The position numbers were made by a program, and so were the translations under genes. Shown one piece after another: positions 11,889 through 23,426 of a stretch of 64,000 nt of DNA (positions within the stretch are counted from its first letter, which is position 1; every line of letters begins with the position of its first letter). Under the pieces are notes generated by a model. The model was not told the origin of the DNA and made no database searches. It saw only the letters and a program-made list of their open reading frames with translations. The DNA comes from Bolinopsis microptera (Eukaryota > Ctenophora > Tentaculata > Lobata > Bolinopsidae). The stretch covers positions 10,964,635 to 11,028,634 of the forward strand of contig NC_087079.1 of the NCBI RefSeq assembly GCF_026151205.1, in the 5' to 3' direction.

Positions 11889-14315
11889 GTTAATTGTCTT
11901 TAAATAGACATTGCTAAGCACTGATATTCTCATTTTTGATTATGATTTCTATTCATGTAGACTTATCACTACTCCTTACTTATAACCGCCGAAATACACT
12001 ATCAAAGGATGATTATATTGCGAACCTGAATCCCAAAGCGATTTGAAAATGTGTAATGATAATTATGTTAGGTAGCATACCAATTACAGTTTGATAACTG
12101 TAAGTGATTCTTGAAGATTTCCTGTGTGTATAAATTTGACCCATATAAATTTAAATATCTTAAGGTTATCATTTCTATATAGCATAACTTACATAATTCT
12201 GTGATGCATAATGTAATGTACTACAGTCCTCTTTAACATCTTGACTAAGCTGTAGTCCAAGAAAAATGTAGATGATGATTTTAAAATGTAAATGATATAC
12301 ACAGTTGTAGTATGAAGTCAGTAACCTTAAATTAATATTACGAGCCTTATTACCTTTTTGCTTTGAATGTTATTATACTGTAGTTACAGACTTTCCCTAA
12401 TTTTACTTAATTTTGCACTATCCTGAAATTTCTGCACAGGAATTTGTATCATGTGTCAAGCAATAAAATCGTTTAACAATGTTTATTATATTTATTGTTG
12501 TTGCTGTTAAATTATTGTTAACTGCAATTCGTTATGCTGTGATCATTATGGTTAAATGCAAAATAACCTAAATAATTGTTGTAATAAACGTTAGCCTATT
12601 TATTTTGATATTCAAATTTAAATGAACTGAACATGATACCTTACTATCTTCAAGGTCATGAATGCAATTAATATCAAAATCAAATGAGAAATTTTGATCA
12701 TACTAATGATACAATGACTATTAAAATATAAAAAAGATAACCTCAAGAATATTGTACAGAAAATTTGAATTGATGAGTTAAAAACAAAACATGAAAATAG
12801 CAATTTTTAAAAAAGGATAAAATTTTAAAAATATCATTATGAAAAATTATCGTGAACGATCTGAAAGCACTAAAAACACGAGTTCAGATAGATCGACTCT
12901 CTCGTTGCGTTGTTACAGTGCAGAGAACATCTCTGATTCAGTTGCATTAGTAGCTTATGATTATCTTAAAACGATTCTACAATTTTTTAAACCAAGATTG
13001 GATCAATTTTACACAACATAATTAGAGGATAGGAATTAGGAACTATTTACAAAAATCATAGATAATTCCAAGGTCGTCAGAGTTGAACCTATTCTTTTCT
13101 ATTGGTAAGGAACCACTGTAGCAAGTGAACACTGTTATGTCATCTAAGTTCGAGGTAGGAGGAAGCTGTTGAAAATGAGTCCTGACATGTGGCTTAGACA
13201 GCTAAGTACAATGTACTAATGTAGGTGTGCACATCTGGATATCGAGTTAAAAAATGACCACCACTTTCACATCTCAACCTTGATTTTTTTCACATTAAGA
13301 CATCTTACAGGCCCAAATACTTCCCAAATACTAGCACTTGGCTTTGAGGAACACATCACAATTAACACCAGAATTCAAACATTTGGCTTCAGCAGCTGCA
13401 TCTGTCATAACATCAGGATGATCTTTAAAGAAGCATTTTGTCTAACAATCAAACAATAGGTAAAACCAAGATTCTGATTGCAATACTGTTGTTTGAAAGG
13501 TTATTATAATTAATATTAATAAATAAATTATGAAATATGGACCTAAGTCCTAAGTGATCTAAAAACAATGAAAGGTAATAATATGTCTTCATGAACTATA
13601 AATCGCACATGATTAATAGGTGATAAAATTGCACAGATAACATCATGAAAATCATGCTGGGGTATATTTGACATAATAAGGCATGATTGTCATGTGGGCC
13701 TAATAATCATGTGCAACTTGGGTTCTGGACTCTACAGCATTAAACTCTATGATGCGAGACTCTACAGCGCTAAAAAACAGGACTCTACACTCTACAGCTA
13801 CAGTATGGCATGGAGATGTGAAAAAAACAAGACTCTACAGCAGCAGCAAAATTTCGATAAAAATAGATTTAATTTTATATCTAACAAGGATGCCCTTGGT
13901 CACGGGGAGTGTTCTTTGAAAGTCAGTTTTTATCACATCAAGATATTCCATCCCGACCTAAGACAAAGCTGATGAAATGTAACACTGACTGGAAACAAAG
14001 TCATGACTTGAACAAACTAATAATAATTTCATTCCAATAATCTTTGGACAATTTTACCAAAATTGCATGCAATATTACCACCAACCTGATATGATGCAGT
14101 TTGTTCCATCTATTTTTTAACAGTTCACATTCAATATCATACCTTGCTCATTGTTCAATAATGTGCTGTCATTTGTTCATCACTGGCCTGTACAATTACA
14201 ACACTCTGATACCTGTTGGTGATGAAATTACTTCACGTAAGAATATTCAAATTAAATGGAGCATTCGCTAAAAGATTTTATATTTTGGCAGGGGCCTGTA
14301 TTATTTTTTAAATTA
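11889..14315. other. GPCR 3' flank and intergenic DNA
   Basis: The stretch is AT-rich with no recognisable coding sequence. A 92-codon open frame at 13694-13972 includes a low-complexity tract in which GACTCTACAGC recurs irregularly (13730-13850); it is not considered a gene. Confidence 0.55.
12462..12467 (+). promoter_or_regulatory. Likely polyadenylation signal of the GPCR gene
   Basis: AATAAA lies about 570 bases after the receptor stop codon and is followed within 20-40 bases by a T/GT-rich stretch, as expected of a cleavage site. The distance is a plausible 3' UTR length. Confidence 0.4.
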
Positions 14316-17300
14316 TTTTTTTTTTTTTTTTTGAAAATTCAATTAATCATTATATATATAAATCAAGCGTTACATTTCAGCCATGCAAAATTACAATGAC
14401 ATATTTTGATATACTAAATGATAAATGGTACTGCAATATAAGTTGCTTAATGTTTGGCCGGATGACAACTAACGAGAAAAATAAACTTGATTATATAATA
14501 ATTAATTCGGCTGAACCAACACATAGCAATAGCCACATTAACGTTGGGGCCGTCTACCAAATTTGAATGACAAACATTAACAAGAAATCAAACATATCAT
14601 AAATAATTATAAGGATTTTGTTCATTACAATTCCGTCACAACTGATAAAGAAAAAGAAAGGACAAGCAGATAGGAAATTGGACGGACAGAATTGTAACCA
14701 ACAAAAACAAATTTCTGAGACTCATAAGACTGATGAGCTAATCTGGCCAGACTGTATCGGCAGCCCAGAGGTACTTGATCAGTTTGGCCTTAAAAGTAGA
14801 AATCCGCTCTGACTGCCGGATACATACTGGTAGACTATTCCATTTCAGCATAGATCTATGAAAAAAGCTATTTCGGAAGGCATCCGAGCAGGCCACAGTG
14901 GTACTCATGTAAGTTGAAGTATCCGACATATCAATTATTTGAGCATTGTGCCTAGTGTATCGGGTGCCCTCTGGACGGCATAGGACTATATATGTAGGGA
15001 GCGAAACTGGAATTATGCTATTCACTATTTTATAGAAGGTCATAAGATCGTTATAAATAAACTTCTGTTTAACAGGGAGAGTATTTAATTTCTTTTGCTC
15101 TGTAGCAAGTTTATCGTCATTATAACTGGAGTAAGGTTCACCATTGATCCATTTAATAGCCCTCTTTTGGATAGCAACAAACTGTTGAAGATGAGTTGCA
15201 GATTGAGGGGACCATATGACAGAACAATGTTCAAATATAGACCTAATTAACGCTAAATAGAACGATCTTTTCTGCCTTTTATCAGTAGTGAAATGACATG
15301 TTCTCTTAAGTAGTCCAAGTCTAGAGGTAGCTTTGGAAACAAGCGCTTTACATTGTGCACCCCAATTAAACCTGGAGTTTATTGCGACTCCTAAATCTGA
15401 CTGAGAGGGCACAAAGTCAATATCACTTCCAGAAAGTTTATAAAAGAAGGTATTGAATGGCAAGTTATCCAGCACGTTTCTTTGCAGGGACACAGAGAGG
15501 GCTTTGCACTTTTGTGGGTGGAACTTCATTCGATTTCTCACTGACCAATCATATAATCTGTTGATGTCATTTTGGATTGTGTGATGGTCAGGGTAACCAA
15601 GGATCTCCCTCCAAATTTTAGTGTCATCTGCATAAAGGGCGATATTGGTGCCTTCAGAGACACAGAAGAACATGTCATTTATAAATATTACAAACAATAA
15701 AGGGCCAAGTATAGAACCTTGAGGGACACCAGACCGAACTGGTAGAGAAGAAGACGTTTGGCCTCCTATCACTACTTGTTGTTGTCGCCCCTCAAGATAG
15801 GACTTAATAAATTTAAGCATTAGTCCATCGACATTAAAAATATTCTTTAATTTACTTAAAATGAGGTCATGCGAAACCTATCAAACGCTTTCGCAAAATC
15901 AAAATATATTATATCAGTCCTGGACCTGTTATTCAATGCAAGTGCAAGATTGTCCGTGAAAGGTATCATTTGGGTTGTACATGAACGTTCATTAACAAAA
16001 CCGTGTTGTCGGTCATCCAACAGATCAGAACATGCAGCGTATAATGCAGTCTTTATGCACCTTTCAAAGACTTTCATTACAAGAGATGTTAACGAGATAG
16101 GCCTGTAGTTCTCAACCGAAGACTTATCGCCCTTTTTGTGCACTGGTACTACAAGTGCCAGCTTCCAATCAGGGGGTATGCATCCGCTCGAGAAAGACAG
16201 GTTAAATAAAACACTAAGTGGGTATGCAAGGCTTTGGGCACAGTTTTTGAGGACTCTCCCATGAATCCCATCAGGGCCAGGGGCCTTGTTAGGATTTAAC
16301 TTTTTAAGAATCAACAGAACATCTTCTCTACTAAACACAAGACTTGAAAAACAATCATCACGAAAATCTATGTCAATGCCATAATCGCTCTCTTGGGAAA
16401 ACTGCTCATAAAAATATTCGTTAAAAAGGGCAGCTTGATCAGATGGATTGTTTCGAAAGCGATTATGATATTTGACAGTTTCAGGGATCCTGGTTGACTT
16501 TGATTTAGATTTAACGTAGGTCCAGAATTTCTTGGAGATAAGAGCATCATCGGAGTCATCCTCAACACTGAGTCTCATTCTTTCGTCCATCAAATTTTTA
16601 AATTTCGTGCGAAATGCACGAAACTTTTGTTTATGAGACTCAGAGTTGCTCCCCTTATGCCTTATTCTCCATTTCTCCTTATTTCGTAGGAGACGATCAC
16701 ATTCGGAGTCATACCATGGGGGCTGGAACTGAGACTTAATGGTCTTTTTAGGGATCCATCGGTCACAGGCTGCACCGAGAACTCCTCTGAATCGACTCCA
16801 GGCAAGATAAGGATCATTACACTCAAATATACTATCCCAATCGATGCTAAATAACTCAGAATTCAGGCCCCTAAAATTACCTTTACTATAATTAAAGATC
16901 TTTCTTTTAGGCTGCTTAATATACTTGGTCTTAATATCAATGTCAAATGTGATACAATAGTGGTCGGACATACACATTTCGTTTTGATCTAAAACTTTAA
17001 CATTCTTAATAAGGTTTTGAATGTTAGTGAACACAAGATCTAAGGTGTTGCCTGACTTGTGAGTAGGGGAGCTAATAAGTTGCACTGTATGTCCGAGGTC
17101 ATCAGTGAGAAAATTTACAAAGCTAGAATGTAACTGGCAAGATGACTGACCATCTGGCCAGGAAATCGAAGCCAAATTAAAGTCACCTACCAGAATGTGC
17201 CTTTGCAATTTTCTGGCAGATGCTAAAGTAACAAAATGTTTCTTGAAAGATTCAAAATTATCTAAGCCAAGCGTTCCTACTCTATAAAATGTTGATATAC

Positions 17301-17690
17301 AAAAGTTTCTTCCACACTGAGTCTTAATTATGATGGATAATAATTCAGCTTGAACACTAACTTTAGAGAACTTTAGACTCGAGATATCAATGTCTGTTCT
17401 ATGGGCAATCAGAACACCACCACCGTTTTTTCTGAATTTCTTGGGCTGGGTTGCATCCACTGGATGCGATCTTAAGGATCGGTCAAGCCTAAATACTTTG
17501 TATTTGTCAGGGAGCACCTCATTACTGAGAATGGAATTTTTCAGCCATGTCTCGTTTAGAATAATGATGTGAGGCTTATGTTTGTAGATATAACCATGGA
17601 ATTCATGTATCTTGGTCATATTTAGTGGTGGTGTTCCTGATGCTAAATCGCGTGTATAAAATGTTTCAAACAGTATACACATAATGTCAC
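14316..17690 (-). mobile_element. Jockey/CR1-like LINE, nearly full length, one frameshift
   Basis: A minus-strand non-LTR element has a poly(A) tail, seen on the plus strand as the T-run at 14316-14332. It then has a 3' UTR of about 400 bases and an endonuclease-reverse transcriptase frame broken once. The 5' boundary near 17690 is uncertain because a remnant of another element abuts it. The first conserved endonuclease block is weak, so the copy may be slightly 5'-truncated. Confidence 0.85.
14738..17682 (-). pseudogene. LINE endonuclease-reverse transcriptase, single frameshift
   Basis: Two abutting frames, 608 and 360 residues, form one ORF2. The upstream frame has an apurinic-type endonuclease: LNETWL near residue 40, HILVGDFNLASISW near 155 and SDHY near 230. 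It then has the start of the RT: NKAPGPDGI, NYRPISLTS and YFDFAKAFD. The second frame continues with SGVPQGSILGPLLF (motif B) and LYADDTK (motif C), then a long thumb and C-terminal tail. The frame is lost immediately after the motif A aspartate, near 15880. One base is missing there, and the next frame reads VSHDLILSKLKN, as expected. All catalytic residues that can be judged are present, so the copy is young. It belongs to the jockey/CR1 group. Confidence 0.9.
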
Positions 17691-17738
17691 AATGACCCTA
17701 TATAAAAATAACCCTTCAAAAACTCAATATTTTGAAAA

Positions 17739-18038
17739 TCACCCTTGGCCTTGCGGTCCAAGTTCAAATCTATTGACAAAGTTCTTTCTCGCCCCTCTGT
17801 CTCCCCGGAGAGAAATTACCGTCGTTCTTAAGATTTCGAAACGAAGGCGCTTCCTAATGTATCCCACAGCATCTGAGTACCTCTGCCCTGTGTGGTATTC
17901 CATCTTACTAGCCAGCTTCTTTACTAGTCTTTCAGCTTCAACACCCATTCCACCAGACGTTGAAAAAACTAACGGCATGAAGCTTCCTTTCTCTACTTTC
18001 AGGACCCTTGCATTGTACCACCGTTTGCATTGTAACAC
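17739..18038 (-). pseudogene. Remnant of another retroelement, C-terminal segment
   Basis: A 99-codon minus-strand frame contains VEKGSFMPLVFSTSGGMG and then SDAVGYIRKRLRFEILR...SLRGDRG. From memory, this pattern (basic stem, SFxPLVFSxSGGMG, later RLxFxLLRxxIxxLRG) recurs at the C-terminus of invertebrate retroelement polyproteins; I cannot name the family with certainty. The remnant directly abuts the 5' end of the LINE at 14316-17690, so that LINE may have inserted into or beside it. No RT blocks remain. Confidence 0.55.
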
Positions 18039-18059
18039 CGTTCCCCACTAACATTTTTC

Positions 18060-18399
18060 CTCAACAAAAACAGGTACAAGAAAATTAACATCACAGGTAC
18101 TCACATCAGATGGCTAACATGGCTACTATCAGGACACAGCCCACTAGCATACTTCCAGACGGTAGCAAACAACTCCAAATTCGAAACACAAGACTGTGAA
18201 CACTGCCCAGGGGAAGCAGAAACATCACAGCACTTCCTATGTGAATGCATCCAGCTGATGACAACTAGAATGAGGATATTTGGTAAACCTATCCTAACAA
18301 TCGAGGAACTCATCAATAGTAAACTCGACCACATTATCAAATTCGTGGAACAGTCAACAAGGTTTGACAGAGAAGATCTATTTGGATAAGCATCTAGGA
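18060..18399 (+). pseudogene. LINE 3'-terminal fragment with CCHC-like cysteine motif
   Basis: Plus-strand codons read through THIRWLTWLLSGHSPLAYF, then CEHCPGEAETSQHFLCEC, and stop near 18390. This C-x2-C-x8-H-x3-C arrangement after an LSGHxP block is the C-terminal motif of R1/I/jockey-type LINEs that lies downstream of RT or RNase H. Only the last 110 residues or so remain, so it is a 5'-truncated copy. It lies in the opposite orientation to the neighbouring elements. The stretch 18400-18780 beyond it shows no coding signal and may include its 3' UTR. Confidence 0.6.
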
Positions 18400-19091
18400 C
18401 ATACACCAAGGTTCAAAAACAACCATACATTAGACCCAAACAGGACTATCTCAGATAGTTCCACATATTCAGGTGTGGACCATGCTCGGAAGTCCCTCGC
18501 CTGCCCGCCAAAGAAGAACATCTGAAGTGGGTTTGCTCTGAGCAAGGTAGTAACAGCTTCGAGACTCCAAAGGTCTGTTGCGTTGATATCTAATATTATT
18601 CTATGTTTTTGTATACACTTAGGGAGTCCTGGAGTGTGGCTAGCAGGAGTCACACTCTGTGGGCACGGCGAGAAGGCCTCCCTCTTCACTAGGAGGCCAG
18701 AAACCGTTGAACAAAACAGAGAGAGAGAGAACACCGTTTTTTCTCATTTTCATGCATAAAAATCAAAATATTTTGTTTAAAAAATAGAGGTTGAGTCAAA
18801 ACAGGATTATAGACACACATCCTGTTTTTCCTTCTTTCAATCCCACCCGGTCTATCTGGATATCAAGCTCTTTGGAATTGGAACTGATGGACATAATCCA
18901 AAGGCTGCAAAAACAAATTTGAATCGTTGTTATTGTTGGGAGTGAAAAACTTTGAATTAGTGATAGATGGGGGATGTCTAGCACAAGGCAGACCCTCAAC
19001 AAACTCCCTGAAACAATAGGTTTTCGATGAATGAACTTGAATTGCAGTGACGAAAATTGTAGTCTGTTTCTGTGAAATTCTGTCTAACATG

Positions 19092-19454
19092 GCCGTAATT
19101 CCGGGGGGGATTGGGGAGTCGATCACCCCCAAGATTTTTGGGGATCTAATTTCTAATCGCTAAAAATTCACAATTTTAACTCGAAAAGTCAAAAATTTCT
19201 GGGAGCCATAAACAGAACACTGCCTCCAAACCCCTAGTATAGGCTCTTACGGTCAAAAAGACGTGTTTTCTGCTATGGAAACAAAAAAATACGTCTAGAA
19301 AGGTGTATCTAGAGTGCCTAGCGTATCGAGCAGAAAATGCCCGTAAGAGCTTCTACTACCCTGGCCTAGACACCGCTTTGTTCCAGATAGCTAACCGGAG
19401 CCGGGCTCGCTTTGCTCGGCCATGATCCCCTAAGTTCGAAACCGGAATTACGGC
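19092..19454. repeat. Possible foldback (MITE-like) element
   Basis: GCCGTAATTCCGG at 19092-19104 recurs in inverted form at 19442-19454. Between them a second inverted pair is present: GGCTCTTACGG and GTTTTCTGCT near 19242-19273 pair with AGCAGAAAAT and CCGTAAGAGC near 19329-19350. No coding sequence is present. It is short and non-coding, so if it is mobile it is non-autonomous; the boundaries are approximate. Confidence 0.4.
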
Positions 19455-19587
19455 TCTGCTGTCTAAATATGTTTCTAGCAGATTGCAGATCCTAGGGTAA
19501 ACTTATCTTAACAACATAACATAACATAACATTATAAATAATGCCTCTCTGGGCATCTCAAAAAGAAATTCATAGAAAATGAACACT

Positions 19588-22500
19588 TTACGTTTGAAAC
19601 CATATAATTACAAACTTTTTAAAAAATTTAACTACGTAAATACCTTTGATATTAACCTTCTTCCTCTTAGCTACCAATGGATTATCTTTCATATAACTTA
19701 CATAACTATTCCTATTAGACACAGACACATCTATCCTATCAAAGATGTCATATGAAAGTTCCCAGTGATGACCAAGCTTATTAGCTCGATATCCATGAAG
19801 CCGAAAGGCATCTAATCCCCTCTTGAAACCAGTAACTGACTCACTAGCTTTCACAAGTGGTGGTAGACTGTTCCAATAGCGCAAGACCCTTTGGGCAAAG
19901 AAATCAGTCTCATTTGTGGTGAATCTATGAGTCTTTGATCTAGCAGCAACGGTCCTACCAGAACGACCAAATAAATCGGAACCATAACCCACAAAGCCTT
20001 CCTGGATCTTGAACATCTCAATGAGATCTCCACGAACCCTGCGTTCAAGCAGGGTTGTGAGGTTCAGCTTATCCAGTCTCTCTCTGTACGTCATGAGTCC
20101 CAATCCATCAATCATACGGGTGAACGATCTTTGAACACCTTCCAATTCAAGAATCAGTGACCAGTTTCCATGCCTAGCCATTGGAGCCCATGCCTGTGAA
20201 CAATACTCTATATGAGGCTTTACTAAAGACTTATACAAGCCCAGCATAACGCTTTTCTTCCTCGATATAATATTTCTTGTAAGCCAGGCAATGGTACTAT
20301 TAGCTTTAGCAATGCACTTTCTCACATGACCCTCAAAGTTGAAGCTGGTGTTAAAGACAACTCCAAGGTCCTTCTCGCTTTCAACACATCTCAAAGGCAC
20401 ACCACCAAACAAGTACTGATTCTTAGGATTACAAGAACCAATTTGCATGACCATACACTTATCTACATTAAAATTTAAACACCAACGAGACTCCCAAAGT
20501 TCTAGCAACTTCAAATCAGCTGTTAGATTAATAAAAGGATTAACAATCATTTTAACATCATCAGCAAAAAGTTTGATGATAGCTTTGATTCCTTCTGGAA
20601 GATCATTTACAAATAAAAGAAAGAGCAATGGTCCCAAAACACTGCCTTGGGGCACTCCTGAAAGTATATACTTAATCTCAGAAAATTCATCTCCTACTTT
20701 AACTTTCATAGACCTCCCTACTAAAAAGTTTTCTAAAATACCAATTATCTCCTCAGGAACACCAACATTTCTTAATTTAACTAATAAACGGTGGTGTGGT
20801 ACGCTATCAAAGGCCTTAGAGAAATCAAAGTATAATATATCAGCACAGCCACCTTCAGCCAGCAAGTCATTGACAGCGTCAATAGACTCCAGTAGGTTAG
20901 ATAAGCATGACCGACCCTTCATGAAGCCGTGCTGCGTGCTACTAAGCACCTGTTCAACACCATCGAGAATATACTCCCTAAGAAGCTTCTCATAGGCTTT
21001 GCATAGTATACAAGTCAGTGACACAGGCCTGTAATTATTAGGACTATGTACTGACCCCTTTTTGTGCAAGGCCACAACAGTGGCAGTTTTCCATACCTCA
21101 GGAATATACTGCTCAGAAGCACAGGCACTAAACAGCAACACAACCGCATCCACAAAGGAACTGTTCTCACTTAAATACCTCAGGAGTCTAGGATGAACAC
21201 CATCAGGACCCATAGCTTTACTAATATCTAGTGATCCCAAAATCTTGGCAACACTTTCAGGGTGCACCATAAATTTACTCCAGAAGTAATCATTATTACA
21301 TTCTGTATAACAATTTTGAGGCAGAGGGCCAAAAGGTTCAGGTTTAAAAACTGACTGGAAAAAATCAGCTAACACTTCTGCCGTTTCAGAAGGAGACTTG
21401 GTCTCAGAACCATCATCTGTTTTAAGTCTTTCTACAGATTTTCTTAAAACACTTTTAGATTTAAGGTAATTAAAAAGAGGTTTACAATTTAACTTAAACA
21501 ATTTAGTCACTTTATTCTCATATTTGATCTTTGCCTTAATCTCAGCGTTCTGGTACATCCGCTGCTCGTACTCGGCTGCGTTAAACATCACCATCGTAGG
21601 ATCCTCGTCAAAATCCTTCCATGCCCGGTCCTTGCACTTTCTTTTCCTAACCAGACTAGAGCAATCCCAGGGTAACCTCTGTAAGATCTCCCCACCTTTA
21701 GTTGTTTTAAGGTGGGTGGTTGGAACACGATCTGAAATGACACTAAGTTTTTGGTGTAATTCTTCCCACATCTCTTCGACCTGAAGATCTTCTCTAGAGT
21801 ACCCCCAGCTGATGTCTGATGACTGTGTGTTAACAAAGTCCTGATCCACCTTATACCAGCTTTTCTTCTTAGATGTAAGGAACTCGACATTGTTTTTGAC
21901 TTTCAGCTCGACCAGTAGTGATACATGATCGCTTTTACCCAGAGGAGCAAGGATATCAACATTATTTACAAAACAATCATTATTGCAGAAGACCTGATCA
22001 AGCAAGGAGCATTGAGTTGTATCACCAACCTTCCTGACACGTGTCAAAGACCCAGTGACATACCACTTCAAACCTTTCCTGGTAAAGACATTCAAGAATT
22101 CTGATTCCATCAGCAACCTTCTGTCACATGAGTTTGGTGGGCGCTCGACTAAACTTTTGTCCCAGTTAACATGAGGTAGGTTCACATCGCCAACTATCAC
22201 CAACTCTTCATCCGCATTAACTGGTAAACGTTCAAGAGCACCTAACAGGCCAGCATTGTCCTTCATATCAACAAGTGAAGTAGACCGATACAGACAAACA
22301 ACATTGAACCTAACAGAGTCGATTACAATATTTACCGCAAGTGATTCAAGACCAGTGAACCAATCCAATCGTTCTACCCTCAGTGCTTTGTGGACAAAGA
22401 TAGCAGATCCCCCAAAACGTGTATCATTAGGTCTGTCTGCACGAAAGAGGTTGAAATTAGGAATAGACACTTCAGCGTCAACAATATCTGAATTTAGCCA

Positions 22501-22599
22501 GGACTCTGTCACACAAATGATCTGAACGTCGTGAGTCTCTGACAAAACCATGAGTTCCGTCATCTTATTGTACAGGGAATTAGCATTAGTGTACAGCAT
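19588..22599 (-). CDS. CR1-like ORF2: endonuclease-reverse transcriptase, intact
   Basis: This uninterrupted frame of 1,003 residues is the replication enzyme of the element. The endonuclease blocks are all present: NANSLYNK (residues 5-12), TESWL (31-35), VGDVNLPHVNW (near 140) and SDHVSL (near 225). RT blocks follow: AMGPDGVHPRLL, NNYRPVSLT, YFDFSKAFDSVPH (motif A), SGVPQGSVLGPLLF (motif B) and LFADD (motif C). The C-terminal domain has SEKDLGVV and HIEYCSQAWAP, typical of CR1/L2. The start lies 32 bases after the ORF1 stop, the usual tight arrangement. Endonuclease and polymerase acidic residues are all kept, so this ORF could still encode active enzyme. ORF1 in the same copy is broken, so the element could only move with help in trans. 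Confidence 0.92.
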   Translation of the reverse strand: MLYTNANSLYNKMTELMVLSETHDVQIICVTESWLNSDIVDAEVSIPNFNLFRADRPNDTRFGGSAIFVHKALRVERLDWFTGLESLAVNIVIDSVRFNVVCLYRSTSLVDMKDNAGLLGALERLPVNADEELVIVGDVNLPHVNWDKSLVERPPNSCDRRLLMESEFLNVFTRKGLKWYVTGSLTRVRKVGDTTQCSLLDQVFCNNDCFVNNVDILAPLGKSDHVSLLVELKVKNNVEFLTSKKKSWYKVDQDFVNTQSSDISWGYSREDLQVEEMWEELHQKLSVISDRVPTTHLKTTKGGEILQRLPWDCSSLVRKRKCKDRAWKDFDEDPTMVMFNAAEYEQRMYQNAEIKAKIKYENKVTKLFKLNCKPLFNYLKSKSVLRKSVERLKTDDGSETKSPSETAEVLADFFQSVFKPEPFGPLPQNCYTECNNDYFWSKFMVHPESVAKILGSLDISKAMGPDGVHPRLLRYLSENSSFVDAVVLLFSACASEQYIPEVWKTATVVALHKKGSVHSPNNYRPVSLTCILCKAYEKLLREYILDGVEQVLSSTQHGFMKGRSCLSNLLESIDAVNDLLAEGGCADILYFDFSKAFDSVPHHRLLVKLRNVGVPEEIIGILENFLVGRSMKVKVGDEFSEIKYILSGVPQGSVLGPLLFLLFVNDLPEGIKAIIKLFADDVKMIVNPFINLTADLKLLELWESRWCLNFNVDKCMVMQIGSCNPKNQYLFGGVPLRCVESEKDLGVVFNTSFNFEGHVRKCIAKANSTIAWLTRNIISRKKSVMLGLYKSLVKPHIEYCSQAWAPMARHGNWSLILELEGVQRSFTRMIDGLGLMTYRERLDKLNLTTLLERRVRGDLIEMFKIQEGFVGYGSDLFGRSGRTVAARSKTHRFTTNETDFFAQRVLRYWNSLPPLVKASESVTGFKRGLDAFRLHGYRANKLGHHWELSYDIFDRIDVSVSNRNSYVSYMKDNPLVAKRKKVNIKGIYVVKFFKKFVIIWFQT

Positions 22600-22631
22600 C
22601 CTGATACCCTGTGATTCCTTTACGCAACTCG

Positions 22632-23426
22632 CTACTCGTTTTTTGACTTCACAGCATTCTGGACAACATCTTCTTTATTATCCGCATGCTCTACATTTGT
22701 TACAGAAGCCACATCAGTTGGCAGTTCCTCTTTGGGTGGTTTGTCAGCAGTTACTTTGGTCCTCTTATCAGTTTCCAGTTTAGCATTGCGTGTGTTCCAC
22801 CGGATATCTCGATCCGCCTTGATCAAGTCAGGATTTATCCATACATCATCACTTTTCTTTTTTCCATGATAAGCAAACCCGCGTCCATGGTTGTGTGTGT
22901 AAGTAGCTAACTCTTCACTCTTTAGCTTCGCAATGACCATTCTTCCCCTGTACTTTGTACGGTTGACGTTGCCGAATACACCTATTCTCTTTGCTGATAC
23001 AATGTCACTCTGGTTAAGATCTGTTGCATGTCGACAGATGATAGCCTTTAGTTGTTCCTGACTCTCATTTTCCTTATCTTCATCAGGTAAGTTTGACAGA
23101 ACAATGTTATTCTCCCGCTTTTTCCTTTCCTGCATGTTAGCATCAATCTGTTGTGAGATGGTGGTTATTGCAGGGCCTGCTGCGTGCTGACACACTTCAG
23201 CTATCAATTTCTTCTCAGCCCAACTCTTGTGTATCTTCTTATTGGCTTCTGAAACAACATCATTTACAAGAACCTTCTGGATAGATTGTTCCACACTGGC
23301 GCTGACAGCAGTCTGTATAACACTTGTCAGTTCTTTAGCAACGTCATCAGTAAGTTTTTCAAATTTGAGTTTCTCAGGCAAAACGAAACAAAAGTGGCAG
23401 TTCCACACTGTCAGCTTCTTGACATC
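22632..23426 (-). pseudogene. CR1-like ORF1, C-terminal part (after insertion)
   Basis: The open frame continues left from the insertion with LTVWNCHFC, the final CxxC of a PHD finger. Next comes a helical, probably coiled-coil region (LTDDVAKELTSVIQTAVSAS), then a block starting RENNIVLSNLPDED and containing AKRIG and RGRMVIAK, which resembles the RNA-binding (RRM/CTD-like) region of LINE ORF1 proteins. The lysine/glutamate-rich tail ends at 22632, 32 bases before ORF2. The apparent ATG near 23489 lies in the inserted LINE read backwards, so the first 22 or so codons of that frame are spurious. The true N-terminus is the PHD segment at 25314-25514. Confidence 0.85.
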
